Positions 16,252 to 24,087 of a stretch of DNA of 64,000 nt are shown here, piece after piece; the stretch's first letter is position 1; every line of letters starts with the position of its first letter. The notes under the pieces are model-generated. The model ran no database searches. It was not told where the DNA came from and saw only the letters and a program-made list of their open reading frames with translations. The stretch is from JBDWFY01 sp039976075 (GTDB taxonomy: Bacteria; Pseudomonadota; Alphaproteobacteria; Rhizobiales; Stappiaceae): NCBI GenBank assembly GCA_039976075.1, contig JBDWFY010000009.1, positions 124,001 through 188,000 on the forward strand, written 5' to 3'. A program made the translations under genes and the position numbers.

Positions 16252-17766
16252 TCAGTTCGCCATGTGGCGGTGGCCGTTTTTGAGTTTGGCTTCCCAGGAT
16301 TGACGTTTGCGGTAAATTGTTGAGGGACTGATTTCCAGAGCGGCGGCGGCCAGGGCGATGTTGTCCTGAAACCGGCTCAGCGTGGCTTCGATTATTCTCC
16401 GCTCCTGTAACCAGAGAGGTTCGATGCTGTCGTGATCTTGAAGAGGTGTGCGTGTCTCGTACACGCGCGCAGTCGCCGAATGCGTCTGCGTTCTCTTCAT
16501 CGTTGGAGGCAGCATCGAGACTTCGACCCGCGTCCCCTCATTCATCACGGTAATCTGTCGGATGGTATTTTCAAGTTGGCGCACATTTCCGGGCCAGTCG
16601 CCTGATAGCAGAGCCTCTTCTGCCTCGGGAGAGAACGCTGAAAAACCACATCCTTCCTCTTTGGCGTGTGTTGCCAAAAAATTGTTAGCAAGGTTCAAAA
16701 TGTCTGCTCGCCGGGACCGCAGCGGCGGCAGATGAATGGGAAGCACATGCAGACGATAAAACAGGTCCTCGCGGAATCGGCCAGCCTGAATGTCTGTCAG
16801 CGGATCTCGATGGGTCGCACAGATTATGCGCACATCGACCTGCCTCGTTCTGGCATCTCCGACCCGTTGCACCGCGCCTGTCTGGATAAAACGCAGCAAC
16901 TTGGCTTGTAACGCGAGGTCCATTTCTCCGATTTCGTCAAGAAACAGGGTGCCGCCATCCGCCAGTTCGGCAGCACCTGCACGATTTTCAACCGCGCCGG
17001 TGAATGATCCGCGGATATGCCCGAAGATCTCACTCTCCATGAGATCTTTTGGTATTGCGCTGCAATTGATTGCAATAAAGGGATGTCCTGAGCGTGCAGA
17101 GCGTTGATGCAGTGCATCCGCGCAGAGCTCCTTGCCGGTTCCGGATTCTCCGGTAATGAAGGCCGGTGCGTTGGAGCCGGCGATCTTTTCGATCTGCTTA
17201 TAAACGGTTTGCATTGCCTCGGAGCGGCCGATGAAACGTTCAAAGTCAGCCCGGTCTGCTGAGGCGGTATCGGCAATGGTGACTGCCGTATCGTTTGCTG
17301 TGGACTTACAGCTGGAGGAGGCGGGACGACCAGAGACGGAACGGATTCTACCGAATTGCGTTGTCGCTACCTTGTCCGTTCCCGGCAACGCAATTTTCAG
17401 CCGATCAGCCAGCCTTCCCTCGGCAATGGGTTTGATCAGGAGATCGCGTGCTCCTGCACTGACAGCATCCACTGCCATGGTAACCGATGCACTGCCGCTG
17501 GTGGCGAGAATACTTGTTTGAGGTGCTGTTTGAGCAAGGTCTGCCAGACCAAGGGTCCCGTCTGTCGTGTCCATGTCGGCAAACAGAACATCAATTGTTT
17601 CGTCCGTCAGGCAGTTGACGGCTTCACCCCATCCCGGCACTTCGAAAATACGGTCACTTCCAGCACCAAGGGCGATCAGCTTGGTTGAGAGCTGCCGCCG
17701 CGCTGCTGGATCGCGGTCGAGAATACAGAAGCGTTCGGACCCTATCAGGTCTCGTTCTGAACCCAT
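16252..17766 (-). CDS. Sigma-54-dependent response regulator (REC-AAA-Fis)
   Basis: 504 residues from ATG 17766. Residues about 10-130 form a receiver domain, with Asp in VLFADMD as phosphoacceptor and Lys in LLIKP. The AAA+ domain has the Walker A GESGTGKE, Walker B GGTLFLDEIGEM, and near residue 250 the sigma-54-contact loop as GSFTGA rather than the usual GAFTGA. The C-terminal 45 residues are a Fis-type helix-turn-helix (IALAAAALEISPSTIYRKRQ). It drives sigma-54 promoters after phosphorylation. No histidine kinase is adjacent. The next gene, divergent, encodes a TipF-like protein, so a flagellar or polarity regulon is possible. Confidence 0.88.
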   Translation of the reverse strand: MGSERDLIGSERFCILDRDPAARRQLSTKLIALGAGSDRIFEVPGWGEAVNCLTDETIDVLFADMDTTDGTLGLADLAQTAPQTSILATSGSASVTMAVDAVSAGARDLLIKPIAEGRLADRLKIALPGTDKVATTQFGRIRSVSGRPASSSCKSTANDTAVTIADTASADRADFERFIGRSEAMQTVYKQIEKIAGSNAPAFITGESGTGKELCADALHQRSARSGHPFIAINCSAIPKDLMESEIFGHIRGSFTGAVENRAGAAELADGGTLFLDEIGEMDLALQAKLLRFIQTGAVQRVGDARTRQVDVRIICATHRDPLTDIQAGRFREDLFYRLHVLPIHLPPLRSRRADILNLANNFLATHAKEEGCGFSAFSPEAEEALLSGDWPGNVRQLENTIRQITVMNEGTRVEVSMLPPTMKRTQTHSATARVYETRTPLQDHDSIEPLWLQERRIIEATLSRFQDNIALAAAALEISPSTIYRKRQSWEAKLKNGHRHMAN

Positions 17767-18148
17767 GCGATAATGACACCCTGGTTGATTATTCGGTTTT
17801 TTTGAGAACCGGTTTCGATGGCCTAGAGTTTCGCCGAACAGGGTAAACAAATGGTTTGCATCGGAGGACTTCGTTTTTCCTGAGATGCGTATCTGCCCCT
17901 CACGTGCAGCTGCGAGTCGATTTTTTACCGAGTGAGCTGGCCGAGGCTTGCGATGGCAGAAAAAAATCCGGAACCGAGAGATTCATTGGAAAATAAATAC
18001 AAGCTGGGGGATTGCTGCTGAATTGACGTGAATCTTCCACAAATGCATCAGATTTCTGCGGAAAGGTGAAACGTCGGGGCCATAAGCCGTTAATTTTTTG
18101 TTAAGTATCAGTTTGTGGCAATTTTTGGACGATTCGACTGAAAACCAG
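17767..18148. other. 382-bp divergent control region
   Basis: Separates the divergent sigma-54 activator and TipF-like genes, and must hold both promoters. I find no exact sigma-54 site: the nearest match, at 17938-17952, has the GG and GC one base too close. No small frame with a ribosome site is evident. Confidence 0.45.
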
Positions 18149-19597
18149 ATGGCGCGTTTAGCACACTTATTTCTTGGACTTTGCCTGATCGTAATTGCTG
18201 GATCGATCGGAGCGGTGCTCCATTTTCAGTTTGATCGGCCGATCAGTGAAGCTGTCGTTGCATTTTTGGCGATAGTGGTCGCCTTGTTTTTGCTCAACAT
18301 GCAGATCTCGCGCTCCCGGGAAAGATCAGAAACGGAGAAGCAGGTCGAACTTCTGACGGATCAAATTCTAGATTTAAACGACGATATGCGCAGCATGGAG
18401 GGGCGGGTAACCGGATTTGAGAACAATCTGCCCCACCGAACGCGTCAGGAAATTGAACCGGTTTTTGCGGAAGTGGAAATTCTCGGATCACTGGTGACGC
18501 AGCTTGCCGAGATCGTCGCCAATGTTGAAACAAAGGTTGAGGAACTGCCGAGCCCCGATCAGTTCAGACAAATTGGCCAGGAAGTGCAGCCAACGGCAGT
18601 TGATGAGGCCGTACCTCAAAGGCAGATTGCCTATACGGCAGAAACGGCAACACCGGACAACGTAGCCATGCAGGTCGATGCGCCTGAGGTGGAAGTCGCA
18701 AGGGCGGCGCCGTATGTTGAACCGACGCAGGAGTCTCTCCCGGTTGAGAGGATCCGCGACGCCGTCAAAGCAAACCGCGTTGATCTCTACCTGCAACCGA
18801 TCATGGCTTTGCCTCAGCGTCGCGTTACCTACTATGAAACACTGACCCGTTTGAGAGACAAAGACGGCTCGGTCTTGCTGCCAAGCGATTATCTGCACAT
18901 TGCCGAAGCGACGGGAATCATGCCGGATATCGACAATCTGCTGCTGTTCAGGGCCGTGCAGATTTTGCGCCGGCTGAAATCGCGCAATCGAGAAATGGCA
19001 CTGTTTTGTAATATTTCTCCGACCACTTTGCTGAACGAAAAGTTTTTTGCCAGTTTTCTGGAGTTCATAAAAGCCAATGAAGGTTTGCGGGATCTTCTGA
19101 TATTCGAGTTTACGCAGGAAAATGTCCGGGCAATGGGGCCTGTCGAGCTTGAGTGCTTGGCTTCATTGCAGGAGAACGGGTTCAGGTTTTCTGTCGATCA
19201 GGTCAGTGATTTGAAGATGGATTTCAAAACGCTTGCTGACCGGGGGTTCCAGTTTGCCAAGATTTCGGCGGATAGAATGCTGGGCCGTGCCAATGCGAAT
19301 TACGGGGATATCAGAATCGAGGATCTGGCACCCCTCATGGCCCGTTACGGTATCGAATTGATCGTCGATCACATCGAGGCGGAAGGGCAGGTTATCGATT
19401 TGCTGGACTTCGATGTTTCATATGGGCAGGGATTTCTGTTTTCTCCCCCGCGTCCGGTGCGTGCGGAGGTGCTCCAGGGAACCGCGGACACCCAGGAGCG
19501 TCCCGCGCAACCGGCGAGCAGCGGAGCAAGATCCAATCTGCGCAGCCAACTGGCGCAAAAGGGTTCTGCTGGTGGTCGACGCGTATCGGGCCTGTAA
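18149..19597 (+). CDS. TipF-like membrane protein with degenerate EAL domain
   Basis: 482 residues from ATG 18149; a TTG 51 bases upstream is possible but less likely. Order of parts: two membrane helices (about 6-26 and 33-51), a coiled coil (55-135), a variable acidic linker, then an EAL domain from about 205 to 455. Catalytic positions are altered: EAL reads ETL (230-232), the usual D-D-F-G loop reads SVDQVSD, and KID reads KIS, so cyclic-di-GMP hydrolysis is unlikely. This matches TipF of Caulobacter, a c-di-GMP-binding factor that places the flagellum. It ends at a strong terminator. Confidence 0.75.
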   Translation: MARLAHLFLGLCLIVIAGSIGAVLHFQFDRPISEAVVAFLAIVVALFLLNMQISRSRERSETEKQVELLTDQILDLNDDMRSMEGRVTGFENNLPHRTRQEIEPVFAEVEILGSLVTQLAEIVANVETKVEELPSPDQFRQIGQEVQPTAVDEAVPQRQIAYTAETATPDNVAMQVDAPEVEVARAAPYVEPTQESLPVERIRDAVKANRVDLYLQPIMALPQRRVTYYETLTRLRDKDGSVLLPSDYLHIAEATGIMPDIDNLLLFRAVQILRRLKSRNREMALFCNISPTTLLNEKFFASFLEFIKANEGLRDLLIFEFTQENVRAMGPVELECLASLQENGFRFSVDQVSDLKMDFKTLADRGFQFAKISADRMLGRANANYGDIRIEDLAPLMARYGIELIVDHIEAEGQVIDLLDFDVSYGQGFLFSPPRPVRAEVLQGTADTQERPAQPASSGARSNLRSQLAQKGSAGGRRVSGL

Positions 19598-19630
19598 TTC
19601 TCAGCTGAATTAATTAGGATATATTGGAAA

Positions 19631-19669
19631 TCAGCCACGCCGACTGTCACATCGCGTGGCTGAATTTTT
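19631..19669 (+). terminator. Intrinsic terminator of the TipF-like gene
   Basis: Perfect 10-bp stem, TCAGCCACGC (19631-19640) with GCGTGGCTGA (19654-19663), 13-base loop, followed by ATTTTT. It begins 34 bp after the stop codon. Confidence 0.9.
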
Positions 19670-19714
19670 GAGACTCAAGCGTCCCTTCGTCGGGCGATAG
19701 TGATGCCTTTTTGG

Positions 19715-21052
19715 TCAGCTATTCACTCTACCCACCGTAATGAAACTAGGCTCTTTGTCCGTCAGGAGTCGCTTTGCGACGCGTTTTACGTCTTCCAGAG
19801 TGACGTTCCTGACCTTGTCGTTTCTGGTGTCGATATAATCGCTGCCCAGATCATTCAGCTGAATGCCCAGAAGCTGACCGGCAATCTTTCCTGAGGTGTC
19901 AAAACGCAACGCATAAGACCCGGTGAGATATTTCTGAGCTGCGTCAAGCTCCGCCTGCGTGGGTCCCTCTGTCGCCATGCGTTGGAGTTGCTGCTTTATG
20001 ATCTCTACGGTTTGCTCGGTGTTTTCCGTTCGGGTAGCTGTGCCTCCGGCAAGAAGCCCGGCGTGTTCGTAAAGGCTGAGATCCGCAGAAATGCCATATG
20101 CCAATCCTCGTTTCTCGCGCACTTCCTCATAAAGCCACGATGAGAATGTGCCACCACCAAGAATGTGGGCCATGACAAATGCCGGGAAAAAGTCCGGATC
20201 GTGCCGCTTTAACCCGGGCAATGCAAATCGGATAACTGTCTGAGGCACATCCAGATCAATTGCCTCACTCACGCCCACCGGCGGTTCGATTTCGGCAACT
20301 TCACTCAGTTCCGCTTTTTCAGGCAAGTTCAGAAAGACTTTATCGAGATAGATGCCCAGCTCCTCAGCAGTGATATCACCGACAACGCCGATATTAAGGT
20401 TGTCGCGGGCAAGGGCACGGCCATGAAATGCGATGAGGTCATCTCTTGTGATCGCTTCAAGTGATTCCTTGGAACCATTGTTGGGCCGCTCGTATGGATG
20501 TCCTGCAAACAGCACGCGGGAAAAGGCTCTTCCTGCAACAGTGTTGGGATCTTTTTCGGAGCGTTTGATGCTTGTAATGATTTGTGTTCGGATCCGGTCT
20601 ACGGGCTTTTCATCGAACCGTGGTTCGTTGACAGCAAGTGCGAGAAGATCGAAAGCCTCGTCGCGGTTCATGGTCAGCGTATTCAGTGTTCCGCCGAAAG
20701 AATCCCGTCCGGCGTCAAACTTGATCGTGATGGAAAGATCTTCAAGCTTTTCCTGAAAGGCTTGAGAGGTCAGCTCTCCGGCGCCCTCATCTAACAGGCC
20801 GGACATCAAATTGGCCAGACCTTCTTTGCCTTCAATGTCCTGTGCAGACCCGCTGCCCTTGAAAGCAAATCGCATCGAAATCAGCGGAACACCATGTTCC
20901 TCCACGAGCCACGCCTTAATACCGCCGGGACTTGTGATTTTCTGTATTTCCGTCGCCCGGACCGCTGACACTGTGAGAGCGAAAAATAAAGCGGTGATGA
21001 GAAGCAGATGAGCCAACAGGCGTGTCGGCTGGATTGATTTTGCAGATGACAT
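19715..21052 (-). CDS. M16 peptidase-like protein, non-catalytic partner
   Basis: 445 residues with a signal peptide (LLLITALFFALTVSAVRA) and two M16 domains. The zinc-binding HxxEH is absent: the corresponding stretch reads EGKEGLANLMSGLLDEGAGE. The C-terminal half keeps the substrate-strap region (FVMAHILGGGTFSSWLYEEVREKRGLAY split by variable residues). Such proteins pair with a catalytic M16 subunit, which is the gene immediately upstream, 20 bp away. The pair probably acts as a periplasmic heterodimer on peptides. Last gene of the lspA-lipoprotein-M16 run. Confidence 0.85.
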   Translation of the reverse strand: MSSAKSIQPTRLLAHLLLITALFFALTVSAVRATEIQKITSPGGIKAWLVEEHGVPLISMRFAFKGSGSAQDIEGKEGLANLMSGLLDEGAGELTSQAFQEKLEDLSITIKFDAGRDSFGGTLNTLTMNRDEAFDLLALAVNEPRFDEKPVDRIRTQIITSIKRSEKDPNTVAGRAFSRVLFAGHPYERPNNGSKESLEAITRDDLIAFHGRALARDNLNIGVVGDITAEELGIYLDKVFLNLPEKAELSEVAEIEPPVGVSEAIDLDVPQTVIRFALPGLKRHDPDFFPAFVMAHILGGGTFSSWLYEEVREKRGLAYGISADLSLYEHAGLLAGGTATRTENTEQTVEIIKQQLQRMATEGPTQAELDAAQKYLTGSYALRFDTSGKIAGQLLGIQLNDLGSDYIDTRNDKVRNVTLEDVKRVAKRLLTDKEPSFITVGRVNS

Positions 21053-21072
21053 TTTTAACCTCCAACCGTTTT

Positions 21073-22494
21073 TCAGGATTTTTTCTCTGGTGTTGACTTT
21101 GTTCCCACCAGATTGCCAACAACAGCGCCCTGTCCGGTGATATACTTGGCAGCGGCGGCTTTGACATCATCGCGGGTTACTTTTTGCATTCTCGCAGGCC
21201 ATGTCTGGACATCTTCGATGGTTGCCCCGGTCGCCAGAGCAGAACCGAATGTGCGGGCCAGATAGCTTTGGCTGTCCTGAGCATAAATCACTTCTGCCAG
21301 AACATTCCGTTTGGCGCGATCCAACTCTTTTTCCTCGATACCGTTTTCCGCGATCTTGTTGATCTCGACCTGTAAGGCCTCTTGAAGCTGTTCAAGGGTG
21401 GTTTCGCCGCGTGGTGAAGCATAGACAACAAATCTGGTATCATCGCGGTCGGTGCCTGAATACCAGGCACCGGCCGAAGTCGCGATCTGTTCTTCCACAA
21501 CCAGCTTCTTGTAGAGACGGCTTGTTGCGCCTCCTCCCAGGACGTTGGACAATACGCTCAGCGCGAGTGCCTCGTCTCCTTCTGCCGTCAATTCGCTTGG
21601 AACGATCCAGCTTTTCTGAGTGCTGGGCTGTTGTACCCGATCATTATTCAAAGTGACAATGCGTTCAGCGAGTAGCCTTTGTACCTGTGGACGGTCCCGG
21701 GCAGGTGGATCTGCGCGCCTTTTTATCTTGCCGTATGTGGCTTCCGCCAGCGTGCGGACCTCGTCTTCTTCGACATCGCCTGCAACCACCAGAATGGCGT
21801 TGTTCGGGGTGTAGTATTTGTCGTAGAACGCAATGGCTTCATCGAGAGAGAGCTGTTTGATTTCGTCTTCCCAGCCAATGATCGGCGAAGAATAGGGATG
21901 ATTGACGAACAATGCCGAGCTGACAATTTCACTCAGTTGGGATCCGGGATTGTTATCGATCCGGGACGCCCGCTCTTCCAACACAACTTTTCTTTCCGGT
22001 GCAACGATCTCTTCGGTCAGAACAAGATTGGCCATTCGGTCCGATTCATACTCCATCATAAGTTTCAGGTGCTCACGGGCGATACGCTGAAAATATCCGG
22101 TGTAGTCGTAAGAGGTGAACGCGTTCTGTTGTCCGCCGTTTTCAGCAACCACCCGGTCGAATTCACCTTGCGGATGGTTCTTGGTTCCCTTGAACAGTAG
22201 GTGTTCAAGAAAATGAGCAATACCGGATTCTCCCGGAGCTTCATCCGCTGAACCGACCTTGTACCAGATCATATGCGTTACTACCGGTGCGCGATGATCT
22301 GGAATCACAACAACTTCCAGTCCGTTATCGAGCGTAAAGGAAGACACATTGGGACCAAATACCGGAACTGTTTGTTCGATGCTCTTTGCTGCAGTTCCAG
22401 CCGTAGATTGTTTGGTTTCGGAAATGGCCGCTGATGTGGCGATGAGAAGTCCGGCGGTTGCTAGGCCGGAAACGAGGGTCGCAATTCGGGACAA
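21073..22494 (-). CDS. M16 zinc metallopeptidase, catalytic subunit
   Basis: Zinc peptidase of the pitrilysin family. The inverted zinc motif is HFLEH within GIAHFLEHLLFKGT, and the downstream glutamate lies in a typical E-EIVAPERKVVLEE segment. I chose TTG 22494 because GGAG stands six bases before it and the protein then begins directly with a signal peptide (SRIATLVSGLATAGLLIA). The ATG at 22545 has no ribosome site and would add 17 residues. It should form a heterodimer with the non-catalytic M16 protein encoded next. Likely periplasmic; substrate unknown. Confidence 0.88.
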   Translation of the reverse strand: MSRIATLVSGLATAGLLIATSAAISETKQSTAGTAAKSIEQTVPVFGPNVSSFTLDNGLEVVVIPDHRAPVVTHMIWYKVGSADEAPGESGIAHFLEHLLFKGTKNHPQGEFDRVVAENGGQQNAFTSYDYTGYFQRIAREHLKLMMEYESDRMANLVLTEEIVAPERKVVLEERASRIDNNPGSQLSEIVSSALFVNHPYSSPIIGWEDEIKQLSLDEAIAFYDKYYTPNNAILVVAGDVEEDEVRTLAEATYGKIKRRADPPARDRPQVQRLLAERIVTLNNDRVQQPSTQKSWIVPSELTAEGDEALALSVLSNVLGGGATSRLYKKLVVEEQIATSAGAWYSGTDRDDTRFVVYASPRGETTLEQLQEALQVEINKIAENGIEEKELDRAKRNVLAEVIYAQDSQSYLARTFGSALATGATIEDVQTWPARMQKVTRDDVKAAAAKYITGQGAVVGNLVGTKSTPEKKS

Positions 22495-22686
22495 AGCTGG
22501 CTCCGTGAAAACCTGTTCGGGACAAGAGAATGAATAACCCATCATATGGGCACTGAATATACTGACTACAAATTATAGGGCATCATTGGAAAATTGCCCG
22601 TGAACAATACGTAATGTTTGCATGCACAATTTCGTGTGCACGCGCACTCACAATCTTCGAAGATCTGGTAATCAGTCAGATATCTG

Positions 22687-23415
22687 CTAGTTCAGCTTCA
22701 CATTGCGCGGATCTGCAAGGAAGTCGCCGTCTTTTTTCTTCTTCTCTTCCTCAGGCACAACCAGTTCCGGCACCGGAGCTGATTCAGCCGTCACATTATA
22801 TTCAACCGGCGGCTCTATCAGGAAGCAGCGCTTGTTCAGTTTATTGCCGCGTTCACCGCACCCCTGGTTAGCCTGTTCTTCGACGCTCGCAAGAGTTGCT
22901 TTGCGATCGTTGATTGCAGCAACCTCGCCAGGCGTCAGTTTGGCACCGGTACGCCGTTTTTCGTCGTTCAATATCGAAGAGGTACTTTCTTTCTTGCTAT
23001 TGCCGCTGGAAGGAAGTTTGGGCAGTGCAGCAAGTTCTCTTGAGTTGAGTACAGCCGGCTGAGAGTCGTCTTTTACCCGATTGTGATACGCCCGGTCAGC
23101 CTCGCGAGAAATCGCGGCCAGCTCTGCATCTTTATCCCGCGGCCAGTTTGCGACATCGCTGGTTCCCGCTTCCGGTGCAGGCAGGGCTGTTGTGGAGGAG
23201 GGCATAGCAAGGGGAGCCCGCGGTTTGTAGTTGATTGGTGCAGACTTCTTATCAACGAGCCCGACCCCACCCAGAACAGAAGCCATCAGCTTTTTGTCCG
23301 GGGCTGTATCTTCGCCGTATGTGCTTTCCGAGCTCGACACACATGCCGTCAAACCAAGAACGCAAAACGATACTGTCACTGCAGTGCCGAAGGCCTTGAA
23401 CCTGTCACGATACAC
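22687..23415 (-). CDS. Predicted lipoprotein of unknown function
   Basis: 242 residues from a GTG at 23415 with AAGGA eight bases upstream; the ATGs at 23469 and 23493 are in the same frame but lack that signal. The N terminus is a lipoprotein signal with lipobox LTAC (LGLTACVSSSES). The mature protein is proline- and lysine-rich with low complexity, two cysteines near GCGERGNKLNKRC, and an acidic-basic tail (PEEEKKKKDGDFL). It sits directly downstream of lspA, the enzyme that would process it. I recognise no family beyond lipoprotein. Confidence 0.72.
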   Translation of the reverse strand: MYRDRFKAFGTAVTVSFCVLGLTACVSSSESTYGEDTAPDKKLMASVLGGVGLVDKKSAPINYKPRAPLAMPSSTTALPAPEAGTSDVANWPRDKDAELAAISREADRAYHNRVKDDSQPAVLNSRELAALPKLPSSGNSKKESTSSILNDEKRRTGAKLTPGEVAAINDRKATLASVEEQANQGCGERGNKLNKRCFLIEPPVEYNVTAESAPVPELVVPEEEKKKKDGDFLADPRNVKLN

Positions 23416-23493
23416 GAGCGTCTTCCTTAGCAATCTGGTCCGGATTGTCTTTAGCAATTCAACGCACATCCGGACAGTTAGCGCCACACACAC

Positions 23494-23991
23494 TTATTTT
23501 GCGGCGGTATTAGGGCTGTTAAAGAAGGAGTCATACAACAGACCGGCGACACCTGCAACGATCCAAACATCGGCAATATTAAAGACATACCAGGAAAAGC
23601 TGCCGATATGAAAGTGAAAGAAGTCAGCCACCGCACCGTAAGCGGCTCTATCGATACCATTTCCCAAGGCACCGCCGATCAGCAAACCAAGACAAACGGC
23701 CGGGAATTTCTGGTCCATGCGCGCGGACCATATCCACAGCGCGAGAGCTGCCAGAAAGGACAAAACTGTGAGGGCGATTCGGCCCGTCTCGGCATGCTGT
23801 TGAAACAGACCGTAGGAAATGCCCCTGTTCCAGACCATAACCAGTTCCATAAACGGAAGCAGATCGACCGGTCCGTTGGCGGAGATATCAAATACATTGA
23901 GCAAATAGAGTTTGCAGGCCTGATCGGTGATCAGAGCAAACAGTGCCAGCCAAAGAACGCCAGCACTGTTCGCTCCCCATAGATGCCGCAT
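23494..23991 (-). CDS. lspA: Lipoprotein signal peptidase
   Basis: Inner-membrane aspartyl peptidase that removes the signal peptide of diacylated prolipoproteins. The 165 residues carry four membrane helices. The two catalytic aspartates lie in GNGIDRAAYGAVADFF and FNIADVWI. The DQACKLY and WNRGISYGLF stretches are the other conserved blocks. It follows ileS in the same direction with a gap of 96 bp, the common bacterial order ribF-ileS-lspA, here with an EamA gene inserted between ribF and ileS. Confidence 0.95.
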   Translation of the reverse strand: MRHLWGANSAGVLWLALFALITDQACKLYLLNVFDISANGPVDLLPFMELVMVWNRGISYGLFQQHAETGRIALTVLSFLAALALWIWSARMDQKFPAVCLGLLIGGALGNGIDRAAYGAVADFFHFHIGSFSWYVFNIADVWIVAGVAGLLYDSFFNSPNTAAK

Positions 23992-24087
23992 GATGGTGGT
24001 CTGTCCTTGCGTTTGATCTCAGGTCCCCGTGTGTGATCCCGAAGACCTGAATATTGACGACGATCAGGTGCCTTATGCCCGTCAGGA

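Noticed and set aside
17938..17952. TGG...GC word resembling a sigma-54 promoter between the sigma-54 activator and the TipF-like gene
   Set aside because: The GG and GC elements are separated by nine bases instead of ten, and flanking bases fit poorly.
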